Source of the DNA: Thermasporomyces sp036564245
GTDB lineage: Bacteria > Actinomycetota > Actinomycetes > Propionibacteriales > Actinopolymorphaceae
NCBI GenBank assembly: GCA_036564245.1
Contig: DATCKU010000011.1
Span: 1-64,000 of the forward strand
Length of the DNA stretch: 64,000 nt
Reading direction: 5' to 3'
The notes beneath the pieces are model-generated. The model was not told where the DNA came from. It did not search any database and saw only the letters and a list, made by a program, of their open reading frames with translations. The position numbers and the translations under genes are program-made. This document shows, piece after piece, positions 1 through 12,600 of the stretch; position 1 is the stretch's first letter, and each line of letters opens with the position of its first letter.

Positions 1-3685
<3,685 letters not shown>

Positions 3686-3695
3686 CGACGGACCG

Positions 3696-3755
3696 ATGAT
3701 CCCGCGTTGGCAGGCGAACGGTTCCCTGCGCCGGCCGCCTGCCACGCGGGATCAT
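3696..3755 (+). terminator. Terminator hairpin after rpoC
   Basis: A 21-nt left arm (3696-3716) pairs with a 20-nt right arm (3736-3755). All bases match except one bulged T. The 19-nt loop is GC-rich. There is no U-tract, as is common in actinobacteria. It lies 11 nt past the rpoC stop and separates rpoBC from the str operon. Confidence 0.8.
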
Positions 3756-3773
3756 TCGTCACCGGCGGTCGTT

Positions 3774-3802
3774 TTGACGACCGGCGTTCGGCCGGGTAAG
3801 GT
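3774..3802 (+). promoter_or_regulatory. Sigma-A-type promoter of the str operon
   Basis: TTGACG (3774-3779), a 17-bp spacer and TAAGGT (3797-3802) fit a principal sigma factor promoter. It lies just after the rpoC terminator and about 500 nt before rpsL, so it would drive rpsL-rpsG-fusA-tuf from a long leader. Confidence 0.7.
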
Positions 3803-4307
3803 TCGACGTCGTGCCCGGCTGATTGCTGGGCATTCGCGTGCCCTTTCCGCGATGGTGCCGCACTCGGGGGACGACCCGCAGTCCTGCCGGCAGGCATCAC
3901 GCGGGGTCGATCCGCAACGCGTCAGCTGATGGTGGATCGATCGGGATACACGCGGCGATGGTCTTCGAGATTCCGTTGCTCGCCGGCTTCACTTGGCCGA
4001 GCCGGGCCCCGTGGCGACACACCCGACCGCGGGGGTCGTGCGGTCAACGGCCGCGACGGGGGAAGTACGAAGACGATCGATACGGCAAAGTCCCAGGACC
4101 TACAAGGACTCGACAGTCCCCACAAACCAAGACCAGAGCAAGACAGCAAGTTCAGCCATGAGGGCGACGCCCGGGACCTAAAGCGACGGGTTGGCCCGGA
4201 CGATCCGGACCCGATGGCTGGCCGGGGGGTCGGTCGACCGACAGATCCCCACACAAGTGCCAAGGCTGGGGGTGTGACCCCCGGAGCACCTGAAAGGACA
4301 AGACTCG
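3803..4307 (+). promoter_or_regulatory. Long structured leader of the str operon
   Basis: No convincing gene is seen here. The stretch holds several self-complementary motifs: a 12-bp palindrome CCTGCCGGCAGG at 3883-3894, a 24-bp segment at 4015-4038 that recurs exactly in the S10 leader (9164-9187), a 14-bp palindrome at 4229-4242, and a hairpin with 6-bp stem at 4268-4282 placed 10 nt before the rpsL ribosome binding site. A role in r-protein feedback or attenuation is inference. Small frames here have no family resemblance. Confidence 0.5.
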
Positions 4308-4682
4308 GTGCCCACGATCCAGCAGCTGGTCCGCAAGGGCCGGAAGGCGAAGGCCTCCAAGACGAAGACGCCTGCCCTGAAGGGTTCGCCCCAGCGCCGG
4401 GGCGTGTGTACGCGTGTCTACACGACGACACCGCGTAAGCCGAACTCCGCGCTTCGCAAGGTGGCTCGGGTGCGCTTGACCAGCCAGATCGAGGTCACGG
4501 CGTACATTCCTGGCGTAGGGCACAACCTCCAGGAGCACTCGATGGTCCTGGTGCGTGGTGGCCGGGTGGCTGATCTGCCAGGCGTTCGTTACAAGATCGT
4601 TCGCGGCTCCCTCGACACCCAAGGTGTCAAGGGCCGCAAGCAGGCACGTAGTCGTTACGGCGCGAAGAAGGAGAAGAGCTAA
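4308..4682 (+). CDS. rpsL: 30S ribosomal protein S12
   Basis: Decoding-centre protein of the small subunit, 124 aa, the usual length. GTG start with AAAGGA at 4293-4298 upstream. The core motif TTTPRKPNSALRK is present, but the residue aligned to the classical Lys43 is Arg, and Lys88 in GGRVKDLPG is Ala (GCT codon, GGRVADLPG). Both are the standard sites of streptomycin-resistance substitutions in other bacteria. The stop overlaps the rpsG start by one base (TAATG). First gene of the str operon. Confidence 0.97.
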   Translation: MPTIQQLVRKGRKAKASKTKTPALKGSPQRRGVCTRVYTTTPRKPNSALRKVARVRLTSQIEVTAYIPGVGHNLQEHSMVLVRGGRVADLPGVRYKIVRGSLDTQGVKGRKQARSRYGAKKEKS

Positions 4683-5152
4683 TGCCGCGCAAGGGGCCGG
4701 CTCCCAAGCGTCAGCCGATCGTCGACCCGGTGTACTCCTCGCCGTTGGTGAGCCAGCTGATCAACAAGGTGCTCAAGAACGGCAAGAAGCAGCTCGCGCA
4801 GCGCATCGTCTACACCGCGCTCGAGGGCTGCCGTGAGAAGACCGGGACCGACCCGGTGATCACGTTGAAGCGTGCCCTGGACAACGTCAAGCCCACCATC
4901 GAGGTGAAGAGCCGCCGGGTGGGCGGGGCCACCTACCAGGTGCCGGTCGAGGTCCGCCCGGGGCGGTCGACCACGCTGGCCCTACGCTGGTTGGTGACCT
5001 ACGCCCGGCAGCGCCGCGAGAAGGCGATGTCCGAGCGGTTGATGAACGAGATCCTGGACGCGTCGAACGGTCTGGGTGCGAGCGTCAAGCGGCGTGAAGA
5101 CACCCACAAGATGGCTGAGTCCAACCGGGCCTTCGCGCACTACCGCTGGTGA
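4682..5152 (+). CDS. rpsG: 30S ribosomal protein S7
   Basis: Primary binder of the 3' major domain of 16S rRNA, 156 aa, the standard length. It begins MPRKGPAPKR and ends with the RAFAHYRW tail seen in actinobacterial S7. Its ATG overlaps the rpsL stop by one base, so translation is probably coupled. A 151-bp gap without a recognisable gene separates it from fusA. Confidence 0.97.
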   Translation: MPRKGPAPKRQPIVDPVYSSPLVSQLINKVLKNGKKQLAQRIVYTALEGCREKTGTDPVITLKRALDNVKPTIEVKSRRVGGATYQVPVEVRPGRSTTLALRWLVTYARQRREKAMSERLMNEILDASNGLGASVKRREDTHKMAESNRAFAHYRW

Positions 5153-5303
5153 TCGGCGCGTGGGCATTTAGGGATGAATGACGGTCCCCGGACAGGAAAT
5201 TCCTAGATGAGCAAGGCCGCGACAACGCGATAGACATCGGCAGCGGCACGCTCTGCGAGCAAGAGAACGAACGACACGAAACGACGAGAGATCGACAAGC
5301 CTG

Positions 5304-7403
5304 ATGGCGACTGACCTTCGCACCGTCGACCTGGCCAAGGTTCGCAACATCGGAATCATGGCCCACATCGACGCGGGCAAAACGACAACAACCGAGCGGA
5401 TCCTGTTCTACACCGGCATCACCTACAAGATCGGTGAGGTCCACGAGGGCGCTGCCGTCATGGACTGGATGGAGCAGGAGCGCGGCATCACGATCACCTC
5501 GGCCGCGACCACCGTGCACTGGAAGGACCACACGATCAACCTGATCGACACCCCAGGGCACGTGGACTTCACCGTCGAGGTGGAGCGCAACCTGCGCGTC
5601 CTGGATGGCGCGGTGGCGATCTTCGACGGCGTGGCTGGTGTGGAACCCCAGTCCGAGACGGTGTGGCGCCAGGCCGAGCGCTACGGCGTTCCCCGCATCT
5701 GCTTCGTCAACAAGATGGACCGCGTGGGCGCCGAGTTCCACCGGTGCGTCGACATGATCCGGGACCGGCTCAACGCGACCCCGCTGGTCGTCCAGATCCC
5801 GCTGGGTGCCGAGGCCGACTACATCGGTGTCATCGACCTGATCGGGATGCGTGCCCTCACCTGGCGCGGCGAGACGCGGAAGGGCGAGGACTACACGGTC
5901 GAGGAGATCCCGGCGACCCACATCGAGGCCGCTCAGGAATGGCGTGACCGGCTGTTCGAGACGTTGGCCGAGGCCGACGACGAGATCATGGAGCTGTACC
6001 TCGAGGGCGTCGAGCCCACGGTGGAGCAGTTCCAGGCGGCGATCCGTCGGGCCACCATCGCCAACAAGGTCACCCCCGTGCTCAACGGGACGGCGTTCAA
6101 GAACAAGGGTGTCCAGCCGCTGCTCGACGCCGTTGTCGCGTACCTCCCGTCGCCCCTCGACATCGGCGCCGTCCAGGGCCACGCGGTGGGCAACGAGGAG
6201 GAGATCATCGAGCGTGAGCCCGACGAGAACGCTCCGCTCGCTGCCCTCGCGTTCAAGATCATGAGCGATCCGCACCTCGGCAAGCTGACCTACCTGCGGA
6301 TCTACTCGGGCACGCTCACGGCCGGTTCCCAGGTCCTCAACAGCACCAAGGACCGCAAGGAGCGGGTGGGCAAGATCTACCGCATGCACGCGAACAAGCG
6401 TGAGGAGATCGAGAAGGCCTCGGCTGGCCAGATCGTCGCGGTGATGGGTCTGAAGCAGACCACGACCGGTGAGACGCTGTGTGGTCCCGAGGCGCCGATC
6501 ATCCTGGAGTCGATGAACTTCCCGGCGCCGGTGATCTCCGTGGCGATCGAGCCGAAGACCAAGGGCGACCAGGAGAAGCTCTCCAGCGCGATCCAGCGGC
6601 TGGCCGACGAGGACCCCACGTTCCAGGTACGCACCGACGCGGAGACCGGTCAGACGATCATCTCCGGTATGGGCGAGCTCCACCTTGACATCCTGGTCGA
6701 CCGCATGAAGCGGGAGTTCAAGGTCGAGGCGAACGTCGGTAAGCCGCAGGTAGCCTACCGCGAGACGATCCGCTCGAAGGTGCAAAACGTCGAGTACACC
6801 CACAAGAAGCAGACGGGTGGCGCGGGCCAGTTCGGACGCGTGGTCATCGACGTGGAGCCCACGGGTGGAGACGGCGACGGCGGATACGAGTTCGTGAATG
6901 CCGTGACCGGTGGTCGGATCCCGAAGGAATTCATTCCTGCCGTGGACGAGGGCATCCAGGAGGCCATGGAGTTCGGCGTGCTCGCCGGGTACCCCATGGT
7001 CGACGTCAAGGTCACCTTGAAAGACGGTGCCTACCACGAGGTGGACTCGTCCGAGTTGGCGTTCAAGATCGCCGGCTCCATGGCATTCAAGGAGGCGGCC
7101 CGCCGGGCCAACCCGACGCTGCTGGAGCCGATCATGAAGATCGAGATCACAACGCCGGACGACTATCTCGGTGACGTGATCGGCGACATCAACAGCCGTC
7201 GCGGACATGTCCAGAAGATGGATGAAGTTTCCGGCAACCGGGTCATCACGGCCCTGGTGCCGTTGTCGGAGACCTTCGGCTACGTTGGCGACCTACGAAG
7301 CAAGACCCAGGGTCGAGCAGTGCCCCACATGGAATTCCATTCGTACGCCGAAGTTCCGAAGAACGTCGCCGACGAGATCGTCAAGAAAGCGCGGGGCGAG
7401 TGA
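5304..7403 (+). CDS. fusA: Elongation factor G
   Basis: Translocase GTPase of the ribosome, 699 aa. The G-domain motifs are all present: AHIDAGKTT near residue 19, RGITI switch, DTPGHVDF and NKMDR. Domains II-V follow, ending in a domain V with PLSETFGYVGDLRS. The ribosome binding site before the ATG is weak (GAGAG at 5286-5290), which suggests translation coupled to a message already occupied by ribosomes. Third gene of str, 84 bp before tuf. Confidence 0.98.
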   Translation: MATDLRTVDLAKVRNIGIMAHIDAGKTTTTERILFYTGITYKIGEVHEGAAVMDWMEQERGITITSAATTVHWKDHTINLIDTPGHVDFTVEVERNLRVLDGAVAIFDGVAGVEPQSETVWRQAERYGVPRICFVNKMDRVGAEFHRCVDMIRDRLNATPLVVQIPLGAEADYIGVIDLIGMRALTWRGETRKGEDYTVEEIPATHIEAAQEWRDRLFETLAEADDEIMELYLEGVEPTVEQFQAAIRRATIANKVTPVLNGTAFKNKGVQPLLDAVVAYLPSPLDIGAVQGHAVGNEEEIIEREPDENAPLAALAFKIMSDPHLGKLTYLRIYSGTLTAGSQVLNSTKDRKERVGKIYRMHANKREEIEKASAGQIVAVMGLKQTTTGETLCGPEAPIILESMNFPAPVISVAIEPKTKGDQEKLSSAIQRLADEDPTFQVRTDAETGQTIISGMGELHLDILVDRMKREFKVEANVGKPQVAYRETIRSKVQNVEYTHKKQTGGAGQFGRVVIDVEPTGGDGDGGYEFVNAVTGGRIPKEFIPAVDEGIQEAMEFGVLAGYPMVDVKVTLKDGAYHEVDSSELAFKIAGSMAFKEAARRANPTLLEPIMKIEITTPDDYLGDVIGDINSRRGHVQKMDEVSGNRVITALVPLSETFGYVGDLRSKTQGRAVPHMEFHSYAEVPKNVADEIVKKARGE

Positions 7404-7487
7404 GGTCCCATGCTCTGGCATACCGTAAAGTCAAGTGCTCGCGTCTCGTACGGCGCAGGGAAGTAAAGAAACCAGGAGGAGCCCGAA

Positions 7488-8684
<1,197 letters not shown>

Positions 8685-8695
8685 GACCACGACAG

Positions 8696-8721
8696 CTGGG
8701 GTGGGCTTCGGCCCACCCCAG
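8696..8721 (+). terminator. UUCG-loop terminator after tuf
   Basis: A perfect 11-bp stem (8696-8706 with 8711-8721) is capped by the extra-stable TTCG tetraloop, starting 11 nt past the tuf stop. It ends the str operon. A T-poor tail follows, as usual for actinobacterial intrinsic terminators. Confidence 0.9.
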
Positions 8722-8748
8722 TTCGTCTGCCAGTCCCGTGACTGCCGG

Positions 8749-8842
8749 CCCAAATGACCATGTGCACTACGTCCGCCGGACCTGTAACACGTGCCGGCAC
8801 ATGGTGCACCTCCGACAGGCGTGGTGCACATGGTCATTTGGG
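8749..8842. repeat. Dispersed palindromic element, copy A (ATGACCA ends)
   Basis: A 94-bp element bounded by a perfect 19-bp inverted repeat: 8749-8767 begins CCCAAATGACCATG, and 8824-8842 is its exact complement. Inside are the palindrome GTGCCGGCAC (8791-8800) and further partial symmetry. Copy B at 53947 matches it at 61 of 69 bases (8752-8820). It sits between the tuf terminator and the S10 promoter region. It has no coding capacity. A MITE-like or REP-like nature is inference. Confidence 0.85.
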
Positions 8843-8868
8843 TACGGGGGTAGTGCAGCTCTAGAGGC

Positions 8869-8880
8869 GGTCATTTGGGG
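8869..8880. repeat. Extra half-end next to copy A
   Basis: GGTCATTTGGGG repeats the right end of copy A (GGTCATTTGGG) 27 bp further on. This suggests a nested or partly deleted second insertion of the same element. Confidence 0.5.
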
Positions 8881-8926
8881 CTAGTGCCGGGGGTGGCCCG
8901 ATTGGCCAAAAGGGCTACCGCTTTGG

Positions 8927-8932
8927 CATACT
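8927..8932 (+). promoter_or_regulatory. Possible -10 box of the S10 operon
   Basis: CATACT (8927-8932) in the context GGCATACTGG resembles an actinobacterial -10. A possible -35 TTGGCC lies at 8902-8907 but with a long 19-bp spacer. It would give an S10 leader of about 390 nt. Experimental start-site data would be needed to be sure. Confidence 0.4.
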
Positions 8933-8939
8933 GGCGCAG

Positions 8940-9332
8940 TTGCCTAGCGGCCCGTGGGGACGCTCGCGTCGCCTCGGGATCCAGCAACAGTTCGGCGGGC
9001 CGCCGGGGCGTGATACCGCGGAATCGCGGTGAAACGCCGACCCGGAGACCCCGCCCAGTTCGTGCCTGGTTAGCCCAGGCCCTCGCCGCCCTCTCGGGTC
9101 GGGATCGAACCCTCACGGATTCGGCAGCTCGCGAAAGCTTGGGTTCGTGCGGCTTCGCCGGCCCGACACACCCGACCGCGGGGGTCGGGGTGGGCAGGTG
9201 GGTGAGCACGCTCACGGCGCAGGTGCGGCTCGCGAGAGCGGTGCCAGCCGACAACCCCTGAACCGGGTCCGAGGTCCATCCCCGGAGCCGGACCAAGACA
9301 AGCGTTACGACACGTAAAAGGACGCGACAGCC
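8940..9332 (+). promoter_or_regulatory. Structured leader of the S10 operon
   Basis: No gene is seen in this stretch. Visible structures are a nested hairpin at 9008-9039 (outer GGCGT/ACGCC, inner ACCGCG-GAAT-CGCGGT), a hairpin at 9064-9080 (6-bp stem), and the 24-bp element at 9164-9187 that also occurs in the str leader. Here that element closes as CCCGACC/GGTCGGG around GCGGG. In other bacteria S10 leaders respond to L4; whether this one does is unknown. The rpsJ ribosome binding site is AAAAGG at 9316-9321. Confidence 0.5.
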
Positions 9333-9641
9333 ATGGCGGGACAGAAGATCCGCATCAGGCTCAAGGCCTATGACCACCAGGTGATCGACAACTCTGCACG
9401 GAAGATCGTCGACACCGTGACCCGGACGGGTGCGCAGATCGCCGGACCCGTGCCGCTGCCTACCGAGAAGAACGTCTTTTGCGTGATCCGTTCACCGCAC
9501 AAGCACAAGGACAGCCGTGAGCATTTCGAGATGCGCACCCACAAGCGGCTGATCGACATCATCGACCCGACACCGAAGACCGTCGACTCGCTGATGCGAC
9601 TCGATCTGCCAGCCGGCGTCGACATCGAGATCAAGCTCTGA
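9333..9641 (+). CDS. rpsJ: 30S ribosomal protein S10
   Basis: Small-subunit head protein, also the NusE antitermination factor, 102 aa (normal length). It begins MAGQKIRIRLKAYDH and contains the TEKNVFCVIRSPHKHKDSREHFEMR region typical of S10, broken here only by minor changes. First gene of the S10 operon; rplC follows after 11 bp. Confidence 0.97.
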   Translation: MAGQKIRIRLKAYDHQVIDNSARKIVDTVTRTGAQIAGPVPLPTEKNVFCVIRSPHKHKDSREHFEMRTHKRLIDIIDPTPKTVDSLMRLDLPAGVDIEIKL

Positions 9642-9652
9642 GGAACCCATCC

Positions 9653-10345
9653 ATGAGCAGCGTGAACACTGCCACTCAAGCCGCCACACGCCAGGTACGC
9701 GGCCTGCTTGGCGAGAAGGTCGGCATGACCCAGACCTGGGACGAGGAGAACCGCCTGGTCCCGGTCACCGTGGTCAAGGTCGGCCCGTGCGTCGTGACCC
9801 AGATCCGTACGCCTGAAAAGGACGGGTACTCGGCGATCCAGATCGCCTACGGCGCCATCGACCCCCGCAAGGTCAACAAGCCCAAGCAAGGCCACTTCGA
9901 GAAGGCGGGCGTGACCCCCAGGCGCCACCTCGTCGAGGTGCGCACCTCGGACGCCTCGTCGTACACCCTTGGCCAGGAGCTCACCGCGGACATCTTCTCG
10001 CCGGGCGAGCTCGTCGACGTGACAGGCACCAGCAAGGGCCACGGATTCGCGGGCGTGATGAAGCGGCACGGCTTCCACGGCCTGCGCGCGAGCCACGGTG
10101 TGGAGCGCAAGCACCGCTCGCCCGGCTCGATCGGCGGGTGCGCCACCCCTGGGCGGGTCTTCAAGGGCCTGCGCATGGCCGGTCGGATGGGTGGTGAGCG
10201 CGTCACGACGCAGAACCTCACCGTCCACGCAGTCGATGCCGAGAGGGGCTACCTGCTGCTCAAGGGTTCGGTACCGGGCCGGCGTGGCGGCCTGGTCCTG
10301 ATCCGCAGCGCGGTCAAGGCGAAGGCGAAGGGGGCGAAGAAATGA
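9653..10345 (+). CDS. rplC: 50S ribosomal protein L3
   Basis: Early-assembly large-subunit protein near the peptidyl-transferase centre, 230 aa. A short N-terminal extension (about 16 residues) precedes RGLLGEKVGMTQTWD. The central extension with HGFHGLRASHGVERKHRSPGS and the downstream GRMGG motif are intact. GAGGA precedes the ATG. It overlaps rplD by 4 nt (ATGA). Confidence 0.96.
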   Translation: MSSVNTATQAATRQVRGLLGEKVGMTQTWDEENRLVPVTVVKVGPCVVTQIRTPEKDGYSAIQIAYGAIDPRKVNKPKQGHFEKAGVTPRRHLVEVRTSDASSYTLGQELTADIFSPGELVDVTGTSKGHGFAGVMKRHGFHGLRASHGVERKHRSPGSIGGCATPGRVFKGLRMAGRMGGERVTTQNLTVHAVDAERGYLLLKGSVPGRRGGLVLIRSAVKAKAKGAKK

Positions 10346-11154
10346 CCGCCACGATCGAGGTTCGCGACCGTGACGGCGCTGCCACCGGCACGCTCGAGCT
10401 GCCGTCCGACATCTTCGACGCACCGGTCAACATCCCCTTGATGCATCAGGTCGTCGTGGCCCAGCAGGCAGCGGCCCGTCAGGGTACGCACGCGACCAAG
10501 ACCCGCGGCCAGGTGAGCGGCGGTGGCGCGAAGCCGTACCGCCAGAAGGGCACCGGCCGGGCGCGGCAAGGTTCCCGGCGCGCACCGCAGTTCACCGGTG
10601 GTGGCACCGTGCACGGGCCACAGCCGAGGAGCTACGCGCAGCGGACGCCCAAGAAGATGAAGAAGGCGGCGCTCCGCGGTGCGCTCTCCGACCGCGCACG
10701 CAACGGTCGGGTGCACGTCGTGACGGAGTTCATCGACAGTGACGTCCCGTCCACCAAGCAGGCGAAGGCCGTGCTGCAACGGCTGACCACGAGCCGCCGG
10801 GTGCTGGTCGTGGCCGATCGCGACGAGGTGGTCACGTGGTACAGCCTGCGGAACCTGCCGGAAGTGCACCTGATCGCGCCTGACCAGCTGAACACGTACG
10901 ACGTGCTGGCAAGCGACGACGTCGTCTTCACCGCCCGCGCCTACAGGTCGTTCACCGGGCTCGAGGTGCCGGTGAAGGAGTCGGCAGGTAAGTCCGAGCA
11001 GACTGCTGCCGCCGAGTCGGAAGGCGCACCCGAGCAGGACGACAAGCCGGCGAAGAAGTCGACGGCGAAGAAGTCGACCGCCAAGAAGGCTGCGTCGAAG
11101 AAGGCGGCATCCGAGAGTGCGGCTGCTGACACGTCCGAGGAGGCTCGCGCATGA
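10342..11154 (+). CDS. rplD: 50S ribosomal protein L4 with Lys/Ala-rich C-terminal tail
   Basis: Tunnel-lining large-subunit protein and, in some bacteria, a feedback regulator of the S10 operon. 270 aa, against about 205-225 usually. The core and its tunnel loop (KPYRQKGTGRARQG) are normal. After about residue 212 comes a tail rich in Lys, Ala, Ser and Glu with KKST/AKKS repeats resembling histone H1 tails. It overlaps rplC and rplW by 4 nt each. The tail is in frame and ends at a normal stop, so it is not a sequencing run-on. Confidence 0.95.
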   Translation: MTATIEVRDRDGAATGTLELPSDIFDAPVNIPLMHQVVVAQQAAARQGTHATKTRGQVSGGGAKPYRQKGTGRARQGSRRAPQFTGGGTVHGPQPRSYAQRTPKKMKKAALRGALSDRARNGRVHVVTEFIDSDVPSTKQAKAVLQRLTTSRRVLVVADRDEVVTWYSLRNLPEVHLIAPDQLNTYDVLASDDVVFTARAYRSFTGLEVPVKESAGKSEQTAAAESEGAPEQDDKPAKKSTAKKSTAKKAASKKAASESAAADTSEEARA

Positions 11155-11456
11155 GCAGCATCCACAAGGATCACCGCGACGTCCTGATCGCACCGGTGAT
11201 CAGTGAGAAAAGCTACGGCCTTCTCGATCAGAACAAGTACACCTTCCTGGTTGACCCGAGGGCCAACAAGACCGAGATCAAGATCGCGGTCGAGAAGGTG
11301 TTCAACGTCAAGGTGACCGATGTCAACACGCTCAACCGGCCCGGTAAGCGGCGCCGCACCCGCTACGGCTGGGGCCAGCGCCCGCGCACCAAGCGCGCGA
11401 TCGTGACCGTCGCCGACGGTGAGCGGATCGACATCTTCGGCGGACCGGTTTCGTAG
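11151..11456 (+). CDS. rplW: 50S ribosomal protein L23
   Basis: Large-subunit protein at the tunnel exit, docking site for trigger factor and SRP, 101 aa. It begins MSSIHKDHRDVLIAPVISEKSY and carries the GKRRRTRYGWGQRPRTKRA loop. Starts inside the rplD stop (ATGA overlap), so expression is translationally coupled. rplB follows after 11 bp with GAGGGA as its ribosome binding site. Confidence 0.96.
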   Translation: MSSIHKDHRDVLIAPVISEKSYGLLDQNKYTFLVDPRANKTEIKIAVEKVFNVKVTDVNTLNRPGKRRRTRYGWGQRPRTKRAIVTVADGERIDIFGGPVS

Positions 11457-11467
11457 AGGGAGTACGT

Positions 11468-12301
11468 ATGGCTATCCGGAAGTACAAGCCCACGACGCCA
11501 GGTCGCCGTGGAGGCAGCGTCGCGGACTTCGTCGAGATCACGCGGACCGAGCCGGAGAAGTCGCTCGTACGCCCTCTCCACAGCAAGGGCGGTCGGAACT
11601 CGTACGGCCGGATCACCGTGCGCCACCGCGGTGGCGGGCACAAGCGTGCGTACCGTGTCATCGACTTCAAGCGGTACGACAAGGACGGTGTGCCGGCGAA
11701 GGTCGCACACATCGAGTACGACCCCAACCGGACCGCTCGTATCGCCTTGCTGCACTACGCCGACGGGGAGAAGCGCTACATCATCGCTCCGTCGCAGATC
11801 CGTCAGGGGCAGCGGATCGAGAGTGGGCCCAAGGCTGACATCAAGCCGGGCAACAACCTCCCGCTCCGCAACATCCCGGTCGGTACGACGATCCACGCGA
11901 TCGAGCTGCGTCCGGGTGGCGGCGCGAAGATCGCCCGTGCGGCGGGTGCCAGCGTCCAGCTGGCAGCGAAGGAGGGCTCGAAGGCGACGCTGCGTATGCC
12001 GTCCGGCGAGCTTCGCATGGTCGACGTCCGCTGCCGGGCGACCGTGGGAGAGGTCGGCAACGCCGAGCAGTCGAACATCTCGCTTGGTAAGGCGGGTCGG
12101 GCCCGCTGGAAGGGTCGGCGCCCCTCGGTGCGCGGTGTCGCCATGAACCCGGTCGACCATCCGCTCGGTGGTGGTGAAGGTAAGTCGTCCGGTGGACGTC
12201 ACCCGGTGTCGCCATGGGGCAAGCCCGAAGGGCGCACCCGGAAGAAGAAGCCGAGCGACCGGCTGATCATTCGCCGTCGCAAGAGCGGAAAGCAGCGGTA
12301 G
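11468..12301 (+). CDS. rplB: 50S ribosomal protein L2
   Basis: Peptidyl-transferase-proximal protein, 277 aa, the usual length. The catalytic-site region reads MNPVDHPLGGGEG. The first His (classical His229) is present, but the second His of the usual HPHGGG motif is Leu (CTC codon). The N-terminal RKYKPTTPGRRGG and C-terminal basic tail are typical. Part of the S10 operon. Confidence 0.97.
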   Translation: MAIRKYKPTTPGRRGGSVADFVEITRTEPEKSLVRPLHSKGGRNSYGRITVRHRGGGHKRAYRVIDFKRYDKDGVPAKVAHIEYDPNRTARIALLHYADGEKRYIIAPSQIRQGQRIESGPKADIKPGNNLPLRNIPVGTTIHAIELRPGGGAKIARAAGASVQLAAKEGSKATLRMPSGELRMVDVRCRATVGEVGNAEQSNISLGKAGRARWKGRRPSVRGVAMNPVDHPLGGGEGKSSGGRHPVSPWGKPEGRTRKKKPSDRLIIRRRKSGKQR

Positions 12302-12318
12302 GAGAGGGAGCCTGACCG

Positions 12319-12600
12319 ATGCCACGCAGCCTGAAGAAGGGCCCCTTCGTGGACGATCACCTGATGAAGAAGGTGAACGCCCTGAACGAGAAGGGGAGCA
12401 AGCAGGTCATCAAGACTTGGTCGCGGCGTTCGATGATCGTGCCGGCCATGCTGGGCCACACGATCGCGGTGCACGACGGCCGCAAGCACGTGCCCGTCTT
12501 CATCACCGAAGCGATGGTCGGGCACAAGCTCGGTGAGTTCGCGCCCACTCGTACCTTCCGCGGCCACGAGAAGGAAGACCGAAGGAGTCGGCGCCGGTGA
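12319..12600 (+). CDS. rpsS: 30S ribosomal protein S19
   Basis: Small-subunit head protein contacting S13, 93 aa. It begins MPRSLKKGPFVDDHLMKK and contains the TWSRRSMIVPAMLGHTIAVHDGRKHVPV core. An AGGAGAGGGAG stretch just after the rplB stop serves as ribosome binding site. The stop overlaps the GTG of rplV by 4 nt. Confidence 0.97.
   Translation: MPRSLKKGPFVDDHLMKKVNALNEKGSKQVIKTWSRRSMIVPAMLGHTIAVHDGRKHVPVFITEAMVGHKLGEFAPTRTFRGHEKEDRRSRRR

Noticed and set aside
5085..7208. Very long open frame (707 codons) antisense to fusA
   Set aside because: GC-rich shadow frame opposite a certain EF-G gene; no family resemblance and no ribosome binding site.
9095..9115. Possible tRNA T-arm (GGTTCGATCCC on the minus strand) in the S10 leader
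   Set aside because: The flanking bases give no acceptor stem or anticodon arm; only the T-loop-like word is present.
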